In this document: positions 11,214-23,857 of the stretch, piece by piece | Position numbering within the stretch: the first letter of the stretch is position 1 | How the letters are laid out: every line of letters starts with the position of its first letter | Source of the DNA: Piezodorus guildinii | Taxonomy: Eukaryota > Arthropoda > Insecta > Hemiptera > Pentatomidae | NCBI GenBank assembly: GCA_023052935.1 | Contig: CM041295.1 | Location: 20,770,880 to 20,834,879 of the forward strand | DNA length: 64,000 nt | Direction of reading: 5' to 3' | Position numbers and translations under genes: made by a program | Notes under the pieces: generated by a model | What the model saw: the letters and a program-made list of their open reading frames with translations, nothing else | What the model was told of the DNA's origin: nothing | Databases searched by the model: none

Positions 11214-11342
11214 CTAGAAAAGAGAGAAAAGGAAGATATAATTCAAATTTTGGAAACATTTCAAAATATCTTTGAAAACAAAAAAAGTCACAGTAAATGT
11301 TATTTGTTTAAATTAGCAAAATTAATTTTTTTCATTACTAAC

Positions 11343-11559
11343 CTGGTGTTCATCTTTAAGAATACATTTTGAGAGGAATATGTGTTTCATTTCAATTTTT
11401 AAAGCATCACTCTGCTCTTCAGAATGATTCTTTAATTTAATCATAATTATATAACCTTGACCATACAAAGATTTCAAATGCTGAACATTACCAATGCACT
11501 GCATTCTTCCTTTAGCCATTATAGTAAGCCTATTACAAACCTCTTCACATTCATCCATA
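11343..11559 (-). CDS. ABCA: ABCA exon: NBD2 C-terminal part
   Basis: 217-bp exon, acceptor TTTTTTTTCAG, donor GTTAGT. It reads MDECEEVCNRLTIMAKGRMQ, then CIGNVQHLKSLYGQGYIIMI and ILKDEHQ. The HSM.ECE..C.RL.IM..G...C.G..QHLK...G.GY pattern is the hallmark after the H-loop in subfamily A. It ends in phase 0. Confidence 0.96.
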
Positions 11560-11829
11560 CTGAAAAAAAATGTGCTCTTTAAAAAAAAAACTCAGCAGTG
11601 TGATGATTCTGAATAATGATAAATTTTTGATAATAGACTTTAAAAGCTAATATCAATAACTATATTAGTTACAAGCAAAGAAACCCGAACATGCAATTTT
11701 CATGATAATAGCTTCATCCTTTAGAGATGTTATGATTTAATATTAAATTATTTTTAGTTCACAAACTGGCAAGAATTCCAAAATTACATTTGGTAGGTAT
11801 GGTTATTTTGGTAACATACTATACAAAGG

Positions 11830-11961
11830 ACTCTCTAGGGAAAACAAGATAAGGCTGAAGAGATTAATGGACACATTTATTTATGGCCTCCTCAGATGAT
11901 CACACATTTCTCACTAATATTCTGGTCAAGGGTGGCTTTATCCTGATTCCTGAAGAAAATA
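11830..11961 (+). pseudogene. LINE-1-family C-terminal fragment, left part (split by LINE-A)
   Basis: The plus strand reads roughly LTNILVKGGFILIPEEN with frame damage, matching SLTGILVKGRCIPNPEEKYL of the related minus-strand copy at 45.0 kb. The sequence breaks at the 13-bp word CCTGAAGAAAATA (11,949-11,961) and resumes at the second copy of that word at 16,714. Confidence 0.75.
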
Positions 11962-12236
11962 GAATAGAATAGAAATTTTATTTTGTCTTTGGGGCTTCCC
12001 CATACAAATAGAGCCTAGCTTGGCTATAAATTACAATATTATGGTTTTAGAACTTTATATACATATCATTTAAAAATAAATAAAATAATAGTGAAAATTT
12101 ACTAAAACAATTTGACTTTCAAAAATAAATTACAGATTAAAGAATAAACAGTTACTGGTGCTATAACAGACACAATAAATCAGTAAAATATACACTTTGA
12201 AGATCAAATAAAAATAAACACTGAATAGAAAATGTT

Positions 12237-15200
12237 CTAGGATAAAGAATTGAGCACTTTTTGAACTCCTATCATGTAATAGTACACTTTATGTAACTTA
12301 TCTACACTATCGATACTCAGTATAGCATGGATACTTTGGATGTCGGAAGATTCTAAGATGAAGTTTTGAAGATATTGCCGTCTATTTTCATTGTGTGCCG
12401 GGCAGTGAAGGAGAATGTGATGTAGGCTGTTGTAGATAAATCGATTGCATAATTTACAGCTTTCTTATGACTTGAACAAAAAATCTGAGTTTTTTCCATA
12501 GATTCTAATATGTTCTGGATTTGCAACTCTTAATTGGCTGACACATCTCAATTTCTTTATATGTACTTTAAATGTGAGGTACATTTCAGGGTCGGGAGCA
12601 TTGTAATTGCATAGTAATCTATATAAAGGATAGTTAGTCAAATTTAGGGTCTTTGTATGTCGGCTGAGAGATAATGGTTATGTGCTTTTTCCAGTATGTC
12701 GTCTTTGTATCGAAGAAGTCCGTTTGTATGGTGAACAGAAAGCTCTTCTGCAAAGGCATTTAGCTCGGCTATTGCTCTAAATTGGGACACCCAATTGAAG
12801 TTTATGTCGGGTTTATCCTTGTCTAATGACTTCAGTCTATTGAAGCAAAGTTTTGGAAGTCGTTCTTCTGGCATGAACTCGAGCTTGGTCCATAGATTTG
12901 TCATCTTTTTTATCACCTTCATGGCTAATGGTTCTCTTCCTGTTTCGAGACGGACTATAAATTTGGGGTATTCCTAGGCCATCCAAATAAGTGCTTTAAA
13001 AATTTAAGTTGGACCGTTTCGATTGCCTCAAGATAATTGGGACTCCATACTTCAGAAGCATAAAGCAGAGTTGATGAGACCATTGAGTTAAATAAAGTTC
13101 TTTTTGTTTCCCAAGAGTCACTTTTCCCTTTTTTCAGTATGTCTATGACTTTTGCAGATGCCACTGATGACTTCTGAGTAAAGTGTCCACATGCTAGTTT
13201 AAATTTTCCCGATGATGTGAAGGGAACTCCCAAATAAGTAAGTATACCTTTCTGTATACTCCAATCTCTTATCATGCCAGTATAACGGTTTGAGCTGTTT
13301 AAGCCTTGGAGATTTATGAAAAACAAGAGTTTTGGATTTAATATGAGAGAATTGTTACTGCAGTACTCCTGTAGTATTTTTATATTTTTCTGTGCTCCAT
13401 GCCAACTGTTACTTAATAAGATGATATCATCAGCTAGAAGGAGCATTGTCACCTCGTGTAAGGTGTCTATGCTTATACCTGCCGCTCCTTTGTCATGAAA
13501 GAATTGAACTATGTCGGAGATGAATAGCAAGAACAAGGTTGGGCTCAGACTTTCGCCTTGTAAAAGTCCTAAGGTGATATCGATATCTTCTGAAAGTTGT
13601 TCGTTAACAGAAATTTGTGTAGATGCATTATCATACAACATTTTAATAATTTTGACAATTTTTCCTCCGATTCCTAGAGTAATAAGCTTTCTCCAAAGGA
13701 GTCCGTGATTAACTGAATCGAAGGCTCTTTTGAGGTCGATGAAGGTGGCGTATAGATATCTTCCTTCTGTTTTGAACGTTATTCCGATAAGTGCTGAAAG
13801 AGTGAAGATATGATCAATGCAGCCTCTTCCTTTCCTGAATCCTGCTTGCTCTTCGGGTATTAGGTTGTAAGAGTCCGCCCATAGCATTATTCTCCTCGCA
13901 ATGATGGCGGTAAATAATTTAGCAATCGTGTTCAGTAGGGATATACCTCTATAATTATCTATATCGCTTCTATTACCTTTTTTAAAAAGTAAGTAGAGTT
14001 TGGATTTAGACCACTGGGTAGGTAATTTTTCTTGATCAAGTACAGAATTGAATAAATTCAAAATATAGTGTTCCCACTCTGGGGTGAGATTCTTCAAATT
14101 TTCATAAATTATAAGGTCCGGTCCAGGGAGCTTTGTTGTTTTTAGAGAGATTAATACAAAGCTGCATCTCTTCCAGGGTTATATTAGCTTCTAGAATTGA
14201 GTTGGTAGTGGGGATGAATTCTAAGCTCTGAATGATCTTCTGGCCGTGGTGGGCTCTGTAGAATTCGGTCCATTCTTCTATGGCTACTGCATTCTCATTG
14301 GGTTTGTATGGTTTCAGGTGATTGACGGTTTTCCAAAACTGTTTGCTATTTTTTGTATCCTGCAGGTTTTTAATAATTTGAAATCTAAATTCCATTTTCT
14401 TACCATTAATTAAATTTCTGTAAGAATCCCTTGTTTGGATGTAGTCCTGTAATGCTTGTGGGGAAAAATTTAATTTAATTAATGCTCTATATTTTCTCCT
14501 TACTTCCCTTTTCAGATTACTGCACTCTAAATCAAACCAGGGTTGATTAGGCTGAAACTTGATATACTTCGGTGTTTTTTTTATTGAAAGCATTCCAGCA
14601 GAAGACATACTTTCATACAAGCATTCAACGAAATTATTATAGAGATGATTCACATCATAAGAATTAAAGTAAATTTTTTCACTGCAAGCTAAATTTGATC
14701 TGATTAATATATTTTTATTCCCTTCCCATTTAACAAATTTTTTGGGACCCATGCCTATATAAGTGAACAGTCGAGGATTTGGTAAGCAAACGTATGGTTT
14801 CCACGGAAGTAGTGCAAGCTAAATGGTCCAGAAAATCAGACATGGCTATAACTTCCATATCATCTAATATCTCTAGTGCCATATCGTTGATCCAAACTAG
14901 ATCAATAGCGCTTTTTCCAACTTTAGACATAAATGTGAACTTTCCAGGTCTATCTGAAGGGGTCCTGCCATTGCATAGTATGAGCCCTAATGATTCCATC
15001 GCTTCCACCAATTGTTTTCCTCGTCTGTTAGTATGTTTATGGCTATTCGTCCTGGCAGCGTATAGATTTGAGTTGTACAATATTTCTTCCAAGCAATTCA
15101 GGTCACCTACATGACTGTTAAAGTCACCATTAACAAACAAAGAAGTATTCAAATGATTAAGTAGTATTTCCGTGATAGTATTACACAGATCTTCCAGTAT

Positions 15201-15640
15201 TACATCCATATCACATACAGGGGGCAAGTAAATGTTTCCAATTGTTAATAATTTGTTATTAATTTTAATATTGACAAAAAGCCAGTAGCGGTTGCAATAT
15301 ACAATATTTGTTCCTGAATTAATCGAACTATGGACTAGGGTTAGTATACCGCCGCTGCCACGCCCTCTTGTGTTTTCTTTTACAGCCTTACTGCTAAATG
15401 GTGTATACTCATGTAACCAAGGGGTAAAGAGAAATTATCGTCTGTCATCCAAGTCTCTACGAAGCATAATATGAGATATTGCCTTATTGTATCACATTCA
15501 TTTACTGTAAATTTAAATAAATTTTTTTAAGCTATTTATATTGCAAAACAAAATATGATGTCTGTATTGTTTTATATTTTTGGGATAGGTAGTTTTACCG
15601 AGTCCTTTCCGTGAATCATTAACAGGTATCAGGCCAGAGG
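12237..15640 (-). pseudogene. LINE-A ORF2: endonuclease-RT, several frames
   Basis: Pieces in order: apurinic-like endonuclease (LFVNGDFNSHVGDLN, then SAIDLVWIND) at 14,730-15,227; pre-RT segment with NQPWFDLECSNLKREVRRKY at 14,102-14,752; RT at 12,955-14,097 with NYRGISLLNTIAKLFTA, EEQAGFRKGRGCIDHIF, FIDLKRAFDSVNHGLL and the catalytic LLADDIILLS; then a C-terminal part with a Cys-His cluster (CKLCN...HHILLHCPAHN) ending at TAG 12,237. One stop or shift separates each piece, so it is inactive. Confidence 0.88.
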
Positions 15641-15649
15641 AGATAGATT

Positions 15650-16384
15650 TGTTCTGTCATGACGACTTATCTATTGCTGAGACTGATGAACTTCGTGGTC
15701 GATATTTATATTTATTTAGTCTATTTTCAGCTTTTCTTTTCTTTTTTACTTGTTCCTCATCAGATGTTTGGAGCAGGTCCGCCTGTGATATAGAGATGGG
15801 GATATCAGCTTCAGACTCTTGGATTAGGTTTTCTACTTCATTCATTCTTTAGAATGAACCTCTTATTTTGAAAAAACCTTTCCTATAAGAAGCATTGCTA
15901 TCGATATTTTTTAATTTAATTAAGCATGCGTAAACTTTCCTCCCTTCCTCTCTCTCTTCAGGTGTCTTATCATGACTTAAAAAAATGTTTTTATTTTTTA
16001 AAATATCCCTACGCTTAAAAATCTCTTGTTTGACATTATTATTATTGAGTGATACAAGAATTGGGCCTTTTCGCAGTCTATAACAGGTGTTAACTGCATA
16101 ATCTGGAATAGTTATGTTACACTCTCTGAATCTATCTTTAACTTTGTTGAGTGTATTTTATTTTCACTGAAAGGAACATTATGGATTAAAAAATTATTCT
16201 TTTTTATCTGCCGCTTTAAGAAATGTATTTCTTTTTCGAGTTTCGTGTTCTTTAACTCTAGGTTTTGGCAGGTATTTTTTAACATGGCACATTCTTTTAA
16301 TACATCATTTATGAGAGAGTTATTAGTTTCGAGTGATCTTTTCATTTCATTAATAGCTCTCATTATGTCATCATTGGAAACCAT
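15650..16384 (-). pseudogene. LINE-A ORF1 (coiled-coil RNA-binding type)
   Basis: Starts at ATG 16,384 as MVSNDDIMRAINEMKRSLET, followed by heptad-rich helix (LELKNTKLEKEIHFLKRQIK) and NNFLIHNVPFSEN, the layout of LINE ORF1 proteins with a coiled coil before an RRM-like domain. Frameshifts and stops follow. A polar Ser/Lys/Arg-rich tail is read at 15,657-15,845. Known role: nucleic-acid chaperone in retrotransposition RNPs. Confidence 0.7.
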
Positions 16385-16713
16385 TGTGAAGGAAAATATA
16401 CGTAGGTGACAGTGATGTGATATGATAACGGTGACACTGACCTTATACAGCTGTAGCGGTTGTGGTGGGGGTTTACAGGTCCAGTTCGGCACACTGATAA
16501 GAAGCCCAGTCTAGGCAGCAGGCTAATTTTTGTACAATTTTCCTCTATCGAAAATCCTCAGTCAATTTTAACGAAATTTGAGAAATCAGTTCCTGGTACT
16601 GAGAACTACAAGCGTGTAAACTTTGAGCTAAATCAAACAAAAAAAAACTGATGAAAACTTTAAACAATTAAGACCCGATGTATACTCGTTGCCGGCCGTA
16701 GCTAGACTCCCCT

Positions 16714-17230
16714 CCTGAAGAAAATACTTACTAGGTATTTTCTTATTTAAATCCTTGAGAGCCAGAGAACCTTCCTATATATTTGACCTCCTCACTCCGC
16801 TCTCTTTTGTACATACTCTCAATACAAGATCTCAACCTGCCAATTTATATACACCTCTCTCCTCTGCTTCCTTTAAAAAGTCCTTTATGATTCATGATAC
16901 CAAACTTAGGATCTCATTACCCATCTCCCTTCGTAAAGTATCATCTTTAAACTACACCAGTTATTTCTCCACCTCCCAAATGATCAATCTTCTGCACACA
17001 TACATGTAAACTGTCTTGACTTAATTAAGTGAGACTAAATTCATTAAGTTTTCATCAGTTTTAATTTATATCTGTTATTTATTTTAATTTATATATTCCA
17101 TTCTGATTATATTTCCATGATGATGATATTCCATTCTTATTATCTGGCTAGATAATTATGTATCAAAATAAAGCCAGACAAACAGGACCTTTCCAGTTCT
17201 TTATTCTTGGAGGAGAAAATGTCGCAGAAT
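16714..17230 (+). pseudogene. LINE-1-family C-terminal fragment, right part
   Basis: Continues the fragment interrupted at 11,961. It reads LRAREPSYIFDLLTPLSFVH, TLNTRSQPANLYTP and SSASFKKSFMIHDTKL, matching minus-strand copies at 44.9 kb and 55.8 kb. It ends with an AATAAAG-containing 3' region near 17,170. Confidence 0.8.
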
Positions 17231-17469
17231 AAAAATTATTTTCATTCGTTCAAAAATAAAATTTTATAGACTGAGTAAAGTACTAAATCATTTTTATTTT
17301 ATATGGAATAATATTTCAGCAAATAATTTTACATAAAACTAACCTTGATAAACTAATATTATTAATGTTTCTAACTACCAAAGATTAGCATATGGGCTAT
17401 GCTTTAAAAAGTCTACATCAATATTACTTTTACTCACCTTAAAATTGAAAAGATAATATATACTCAAAT

Positions 17470-18520
17470 ATTTTCTAATATAATAGGCTTTCATCATACA
17501 TCCCTTTCCTCACTTGTCCCTCAGATTTCTCCCAATGAATTAAATTCCTATTTTTTATTTTCTTCATCTAACTGTTCTTCTCTACCTCCTCCCTAATATT
17601 TATCTGCCTCTTCATTTAATCCAGACAGTTTTTACTTCTCTGACATTTCTCCAAGTGACCTTAATTCCTCCGTTATGACGTTTTGCACCAATTCCTTTGG
17701 TTTTGATGGAATACCCATAATATTATGCCTTCCTAAACTCCTGCTGGTTCTCCTCTTTATACATAACTTTTCTCTCTAAAATTCAGTGTTCCCTAGCTCT
17801 TGGAAAAAAGCTTTAGTCCATCCATTAACAAAACCACAAACCCTGTTCGTTCTTCCTAAAGATTATCATCTTATTTCTGTACTCTCAAACCTTTCAAAAG
17901 AATAAACCAGACTCAAATATCCGAATCTCTTGAAAAGTCCAAGCTACTTGATCCCTTCCAATCTGGTTTTCGTTCATGTTTTTCCACACAATCCGCTCTC
18001 GTTAATATCACTGTGACATACTTACTGCCATGGACGAAAAGAAACTAACTTCTTTAATACTTCTGGACTTCTCAATGCACTATCCTTTTTGAATAGTGCT
18101 ATTCACTGGTTCCAATCATTCCTTTCTGGTTGAATTCAAGCCGTTTACATTCCTAATCATCCTTCCTTGCCCTTTTGCCAGGTGTGGCACAGGGCTCCAG
18201 CATCTCTCCTCTCCTTTTTAATTGTTACATCAATATTTTCGGTTCCTCTGTCAAAAACCTAGGAATTATTATTGAGCGAACCCTATCCTGGAAACCCCAT
18301 ATTGCCCAAATTTTTCGAAGAGCCACAAGCACCCTAACGTTTTTCCATCACTCCTGTCACCTTTTTCCTCAATCCTCATCTCCTCACTAATTTCTCTCCA
18401 CTTATACTACACATGTGTGGTGTACAGTGGCCTCTCTATGGTACTCGAGAACAGATTGAAGTGTATCATGAATTGTTTTTTAAAATTTGTTTTCAGTACC
18501 TCAAGGCGGTCTCCCATGAC
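17470..18520 (+). pseudogene. LINE-1-family ORF2 fragment, degenerate
   Basis: Plus-strand remnants of endonuclease-RT: a DSFYFSDISPSDL-like block, LDPFQSGFRSCFSTQSALVN (RT), PGVAQGSSISPLLFNCYIN, then a jump directly to SSVKNLGIIIERTLSWKPHI, indicating an internal deletion that removed the YADD box. Many stops and shifts. Confidence 0.75.
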
Positions 18521-18586
18521 TCACCTCTACAATTATATATATATAAAATTGTTTGATTAGTTCTCGACTGTTGATAATTTAAGTTT

Positions 18587-18737
18587 CCCACTGTTCTTAG
18601 GTTACAGTCAATAAATAAACAATTTTATTTATGCAACATTTCAAGAATTTAATGTTCTCATATTCTTGCAATTTTAGATAAAATAGTGTCTTACATAGAC
18701 ATATGTGTGTATACTACAAACTTCGAAAAAACACTGT
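18587..18737 (+). repeat. Direct repeat, copy 1 (partner at 19,769)
   Basis: A block of about 150 bp (CACTGTTCTTA ... TTTTATTTATGCAACATTTC ... GACATATGTG) that recurs at 19,769-19,899. Both copies run into microsatellites at their right end: (TA)n here, (GT)n/(TA)n/T-run in the second. Probably two copies of one retroelement 3' end. Confidence 0.75.
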
Positions 18738-19010
18738 ATGTATATATATATATATATATATATACGCAATCCTCCAAAATTTGTGGTATATGAGAAGAGG
18801 AAGACGGGAACTTTGTGGATGGAACAAAGGAAGCTGGAGCACAGCCAAAGAATGAAGAGATTTTGGGAAGAGAGGAGGAAGAAGGCAAAGAAGTGAATGT
18901 GGCAACTTGAGATATTCAAGTCTAACACTGTCTATAAGGGCGAAAATGATTAATGAATATAAATATACATTGTTGTGATATATTATATAGGCAGAAATAA
19001 TTAGAATTTT

Positions 19011-19161
19011 GAGAAGATCAAGAAGGCGCGAGTTGATCGGCCAATGAGAAAAAAAGGGAATTGAGAAGATCAAGAAGGCGCGTGGTGATCGGCCAATGAG
19101 AAAAAAGGGAATTGAGAAGATCAAGAAGGCACGTGGTGATCGGCCAATGAGAAAAAAAAGT
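19011..19161 (+). repeat. Minisatellite, three ~52-bp units
   Basis: Units start at 19,011, 19,063 and 19,114 with GAGAAGATCAAGAAGGC and each contains GATCGGCCAATGAGAAAAAA. The units differ by a few bases. The reverse strand reads as a repeating peptide, probably incidental. Confidence 0.9.
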
Positions 19162-19768
19162 AATCAAATTCCGTATCAGAGCATGCGAGAGGTGTTTTCC
19201 GGAAATGGTGGTTACTACGGGGTTGACAGTCAATAGGTATGGACGCGTGGGATGTGTTCTAGTAATATACTCTTCTATTGCCAGCCGTGAACGAAGCTAG
19301 ACGCTAAAGACACTGATTGGATTATGCCCCCAACCATCAAATCTTTTGAGTTCAAACCATCAGTAGTGTACTAATAATGCATTCAAATCATGGAATTATA
19401 AAGACCTCATTTAAAAAAAAGAGGAATGGAAAATCAACTGGATGGCTTAATCAGATAATTACTAATTTTTTATCTATTCAAATTTATTTTCTTGGGTTTT
19501 TAATTTAAGTTATGTTTTCTATTGTAATATATTTCTTTAAGAATATAAGTTTGCTTTTAACCTTAGCCAAGATTCAGAATTATTAATTTGGAAACCCTAA
19601 ATTTACCATTCATTTTTCATTTAAAAATTAAATATTATTTCTTAGAAAATAAAATATAATAACATTTGGCACCCAAAAGAGGACAAATTAATAGGAGCTT
19701 TGGCTAAGGTGAAATTAGGAAGTGTCATTGAAAGTTTATGAGTTTATTAGAGATCATATTTAAATTTT

Positions 19769-19921
19769 TCCACTGTTCTTAACAATTTTATTTATGCAAC
19801 ATTTCGAGAATTTATTGTTCTCATATTCTTGCAATTTTAGATAAAATAGAGTCTTACATAGACATATGTGTATACTATAAACTTTGAAAGAACACTGTGT
19901 GTGTGTGTGTGTGTGTGTGTT

Positions 19922-19963
<42 letters not shown>

Positions 19964-19976
19964 GTGTTGTGTGTGT

Positions 19977-20035
<59 letters not shown>

Positions 20036-20036
20036 C
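19769..20036 (+). repeat. Direct repeat copy 2 plus compound (GT)n(TA)n(T)n microsatellite
   Basis: Partner of 18,587-18,737 followed by GT repeats (about 19,898-19,980), TA repeats (19,981-20,008) and a T run to 20,035. The compound tail looks like an expanded retroelement tail. Confidence 0.85.
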
Positions 20037-20089
20037 TCTTTATCTCCTATAACTATGTAAATAATTAAGTTTGTAAATAATACAATTTA

Positions 20090-20190
20090 TTTAATGCATT
20101 CTGGCCACATGTGCAATCTTTATTTATAACATTTATGTTATTCTTAAGGGACTATGTCCCAGAATAAAATCATCTACTCTATTCTATATT
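20090..20190 (+). repeat. LINE-1-like 3' end remnant with GGGACT hairpin
   Basis: TTCTTAAGGGACTATGTCCC AGAATAAAAT resembles the reverse complement of the LINE-1 3' end at 55,400-55,440 (TTCTTAAGGGACTTTAGTCCC). It forms a short GGGAC/GTCCC hairpin just before the polyadenylation-like signal. Confidence 0.5.
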
Positions 20191-20399
20191 AACTAGTCTA
20201 AGAAGTAATTTGAAAATAACATCATCATAAGAGGCAAAAGGTTTTGATGATCTACCAGAATCATTGGTCCTAAAGAGGTTAACCAAGGCCTGAATAGAGG
20301 ATTAAGTGAGAGAAGCAAGAGAAGTGGGGTAATCCAGCCAAGGCAGAATTTGAAATTAGAGATGCTAATATAGATTGTGATGGTGATGTAAATCAATCA

Positions 20400-21326
20400 A
20401 AACATAAATATCACAAAAAAAAAAAAAAATAAAATAAGATATGACTAAATATAAGCTAAAAGAGCCCTGCAATAAGCAGTGCATATAAGAAGAAATTGGA
20501 CCAACTTACGGGAATAATCATGATTTCAACTCATAACCATGGACTGTTTTAATAACACATATTTTTTTTATTTAAAACTAGGCCCAGATTCGGTTATAAC
20601 TTTTAAAAACGCTTATATTTGAATTTTCAGAGATAAAGAATTTATTCTTTTGTTTATTGTTTTGCTGGAAAAAAACACGTTCATATCATTTTTCAAACAT
20701 GAAATATAAAATAAAGCAGTTTCGGTAAAAAAAAAAAAAAATTTCTCAGCTCATTCTTAAATGGAGAATCTCCCAAAAAAGTATGATCTTAATAGGCAAC
20801 AGAGAAGTAAGAACATTAATTTAAGACAATTATGGGGTACCGAAGAGTCACCTTGCCCCACTCTTTACTTTTTGATTATAGTTCTATACCCAAGCGAATA
20901 AACAAAAAGTGATTTCTGAAAGTCTCTGATTTACTCTGGGATGCCCCTATATAGTATAAGTAAAGTATATTAATGCATTAAGAATTTTTTATGCTTAAAG
21001 TTCTGATAATAAAAGGAAGCAGTAAAAAATAATATAACTATTTTTTTACAGCATTGAGTATTCTAATCTTGAGTTTTTTATGATTATCTCATGGGAACAA
21101 TAAACTGTGAAATAAACAAGTTAGTTTCTTGAATAAAGCAGTATAACAAGTGCTTTCAGAAGTACCCAATGAATATTTAATCATACCAAATAAATTTCAA
21201 CAAGGGATTAACATAACAAGAGAACTGAATGTAAAATATACATAAAACATATACACATTTGTAATAAGGAAACACTAGGACTTAACCATTAAAATTTTTA
21301 CTTAATATTACTGAATTATAACTTAC
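20400..21326. other. ABCA intron sequence, nothing recognised
   Basis: AT-rich, with A runs near 20,415 and 20,730. No coding motif or element boundary found. Confidence 0.45.
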
Positions 21327-21537
21327 CTGTGAGATGAAATAATAATAGCTTGCTTTCTGTTAGAACTTCCCTTAATTACATCCCATAAATTCCTACGAAT
21401 CATAGGATCAACTCCACTTGAAGGTTCATCAAGAAGAATGATTGGAGGATTACCAATAAAAGCTAATGCAGTACTTAGTTTTCTCATGTTTCCTCCACTA
21501 TAAATCCCACAGCAAATATCACAATATTCTTCAAGTC
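21327..21537 (-). CDS. ABCA: ABCA exon: NBD2 signature, Walker B, H-loop
   Basis: 211-bp exon, acceptor TTAAATAG, donor GTAAGT. It contains the ABC signature in the form YSGGNMRKLSTALAFIG, Walker B and D-loop (IILLDEPSSGVDP) and the H-loop region (IIISSHS). All catalytic elements look intact, so NBD2 should be ATPase-competent. The split Ser codon at the 3' end is completed by the next exon, 9.8 kb away (SHSMDECEEV). Confidence 0.97.
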
Positions 21538-23480
21538 CTATTTAAATTAAATAATAATCTTTAAGTTGTGCAAAATAATACATAAAAAAAATCTATAAAA
21601 AGTAATGTTTATTCCATTAAAGAAAATATTGTGATATAAAAGAAATTGAAAATAAGTTCAAATATCATTGAAGTGTCTTGGAAATTCATTATACCTCCAT
21701 CAAATGTGCTAAACTTTATTACCTTAGGCCAAACAACCAATAGAAAACAACCAAGATTAATGGTTATTGAATAAGGTATTCAGTGCAGTCAACATTAAAA
21801 TATCTACTACCTGGATCTAAAATCTCTACTACCTGGATACTAGGGGCAAACGTGCTACGTTAAATCATGGCACCATTTTATCTGTTGCATCAATTTATGG
21901 TTCGACTGATTCATGACTTGTCATAACATCTAAGTCAAAAAAAGTCAGGTGATATATTTATAAAACATTGGTCAATGAAAACATTTTTAATGATTGAGTT
22001 AATGTTTGGCCAAATATTTAAAGGCAGTCTTATGACTAGGCAAATTCAAATACAGATGAGACAAAATTTTATTTTGAAGTGCTACCTCAAATGCAACAAT
22101 AACTAGCCAAGAAGAAAATTGTATCGACAGAGAAAAAGTAAAAAAATTCCTTTCTTTGATTAGTACAACAACATGAGAACAATTACTATAAAAAACATTT
22201 CTTCATAATAGAAAATTTTAAGAACATCCAAAACATACCAGTAAAATATAAAGCTAACAGGGACGTCTGGTTGACTGACAGTTGATTAATTCATCATCCA
22301 TCTAAGGCAATCATAGGAAAAAGTCATAAAAAAAAAAAAATAAAAAAAAAAAAAATAAGGTTCTCATTGACAACTTCACTTATCACTTTGATATGTATTA
22401 TGTCCATAAATATGCAATAAGAAATTAAACATTTTCTTTTATGCCTATTTTTTTTTATACAGTAATATGATTTGATTAGGTTATAAAATGACATTTTATA
22501 CAGTTCTCATGTTTGATAGTATATTTACATCGTTAAGCAATGATATTTCAATCAGCAGTACTGCAACTACACTAAGGGTGGCAGTAATAAGAAGCACACG
22601 ATTTTCAAACTTCAATTACTAGCATTTCGACCCTCACCCATAATGTGAGAAGCTCTGGTCAATAAACAAAATATGGACCAGGAATGGTTAAAGTAAAAAC
22701 TAAATGAGGAGGCAAAATGAAACCCAAAGTTATAGTTCAATATAACGAGGGGAATGAGCATATTTAACGAGGTACCACCTAAATATTATAGGGAAGACCC
22801 ACTAAACCAGCAGGCAGTACTTTGTACCACTAAAGCACAATACATGTGAAGATTAATTTAACAAATATAGGATTCATACATCTGCCACCAAACCATTATT
22901 TATTACAATTAATTTAAATAATTTGAACAATAGTATACATATAACAGTTTCCCCTTTCTCCTAGCCTTGAATGAAGTAGGAAAGGATGTTAAAAGTAAAA
23001 TAAAATAACTTATTACAGAGAGTTTATCTATTTGGCATTGTGACTCACAGAACAATAATATATCACAGGACTTTCTTCCTTTATAGCTTAACATAATGTA
23101 ATATTATGATAATTTCTAATATCAAATCACGAGTAAAGGCTTATAAGGAGGATGAATCTATGATTATAAAACAAAGAACATAAAGGCCTGTTTAATTTCA
23201 TGCAATATTGAAAGAAGTTGCAGGAAATGAATTAGTGATCCCAAATAAAAAAGATAATAAATGCCTCTCCACCATCAGGAATTTAAAGGCTATAAACAGC
23301 CTGAACAAAAATAAGATCCACAGAAGGCTGTAATTAAAGCTGAATTGTGAGGAGTTTCAAAGAGCCCTCTATATAGATTTCTAGAATAGAAAAATCCACA
23401 GTTATTCAGCATCCAGATGATTGTAGAAAAATCACACAGAAAATAACCATCCCCACTGGTTTATCAAATTCTGAAGTGCC
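21538..23480. other. ABCA intron sequence, nothing clearly recognised
   Basis: AT-rich intron between the signature and Q-loop exons. It contains an A-rich run (22,329-22,357) and a small hairpin (CTCAC/GTGAG) at about 22,632. No element could be delimited. Confidence 0.45.
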
Positions 23481-23499
23481 TAAAATAGTATTAAAAGGT

Positions 23500-23715
23500 C
23501 TAAATTGTAAGTGGTACTGAAAAAAGATTCCTGTAGAACTTTATTTATCAAATTAAGACTATAGTGGATGTTGCTGATAGTATTCAACTTAGCCCTAGAA
23601 AAGGTAACAGAACTTGACACAACAATACATCAAACACTATATTTAATAAGCCAGTTTGAGTTTGGTGCTTTACAAATGACCTAGTCATTATTGCCAGATC
23701 CTTTAAGTCACCCAA
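23500..23715 (+). pseudogene. Degenerate RT fragment (CFTNDLVIIARS)
   Basis: One plus frame near 23,665-23,700 reads CFTNDLVIIARS, a non-LTR RT catalytic box with the first Asp changed to Asn. Surrounding reading frames are broken. Similar to the 9.85-kb fragment. Confidence 0.4.
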
Positions 23716-23857
23716 AAGTGAGTTTTTTTCAATCGTTCAAAGCTGCAAAAGCAATGGGAATGACTGACTGAACCATATTTTCTTATTTCTATTGTTGAAT
23801 ATTTTCTTTTATAACAATATGAAATTAAGGATTCATATAACAGTATATTATACTCAC

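Larger units (their letters stand above)
11962..16713 (-). mobile_element. LINE-A: non-LTR retrotransposon, ~4.75 kb, near full length
   Basis: Minus-strand element bounded by perfect 13-bp target-site duplications CCTGAAGAAAATA (11,949-11,961 and 16,714-16,726). Its 3' end carries AATAAAATTT then three ATTCT-type repeats (11,962-11,980). It contains ORF1 (coiled coil) and ORF2 (endonuclease, RT, Cys/His domain), both broken by several stops and shifts. It lies in the ABCA intron between the 21.3-kb and 11.3-kb exons, in the same orientation as the gene. Confidence 0.9.

Noticed and set aside
19011..19161. CRISPR-like spaced repeat
   Set aside because: Units are contiguous with no unique spacers, in a eukaryotic genome; it is a minisatellite.
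19868..20068. 66-aa ORF rich in Cys-Val-Cys repeats
   Set aside because: Direct translation of a (GT)n(TA)n(T)n microsatellite.
22621..22675. Additional hammerhead-like motif on the minus strand (GGTCGAAATGC)
   Set aside because: There is a hairpin (CTCAC/GTGAG) and a TCGAAA word, but no CUGA-type core and no stem I partner.
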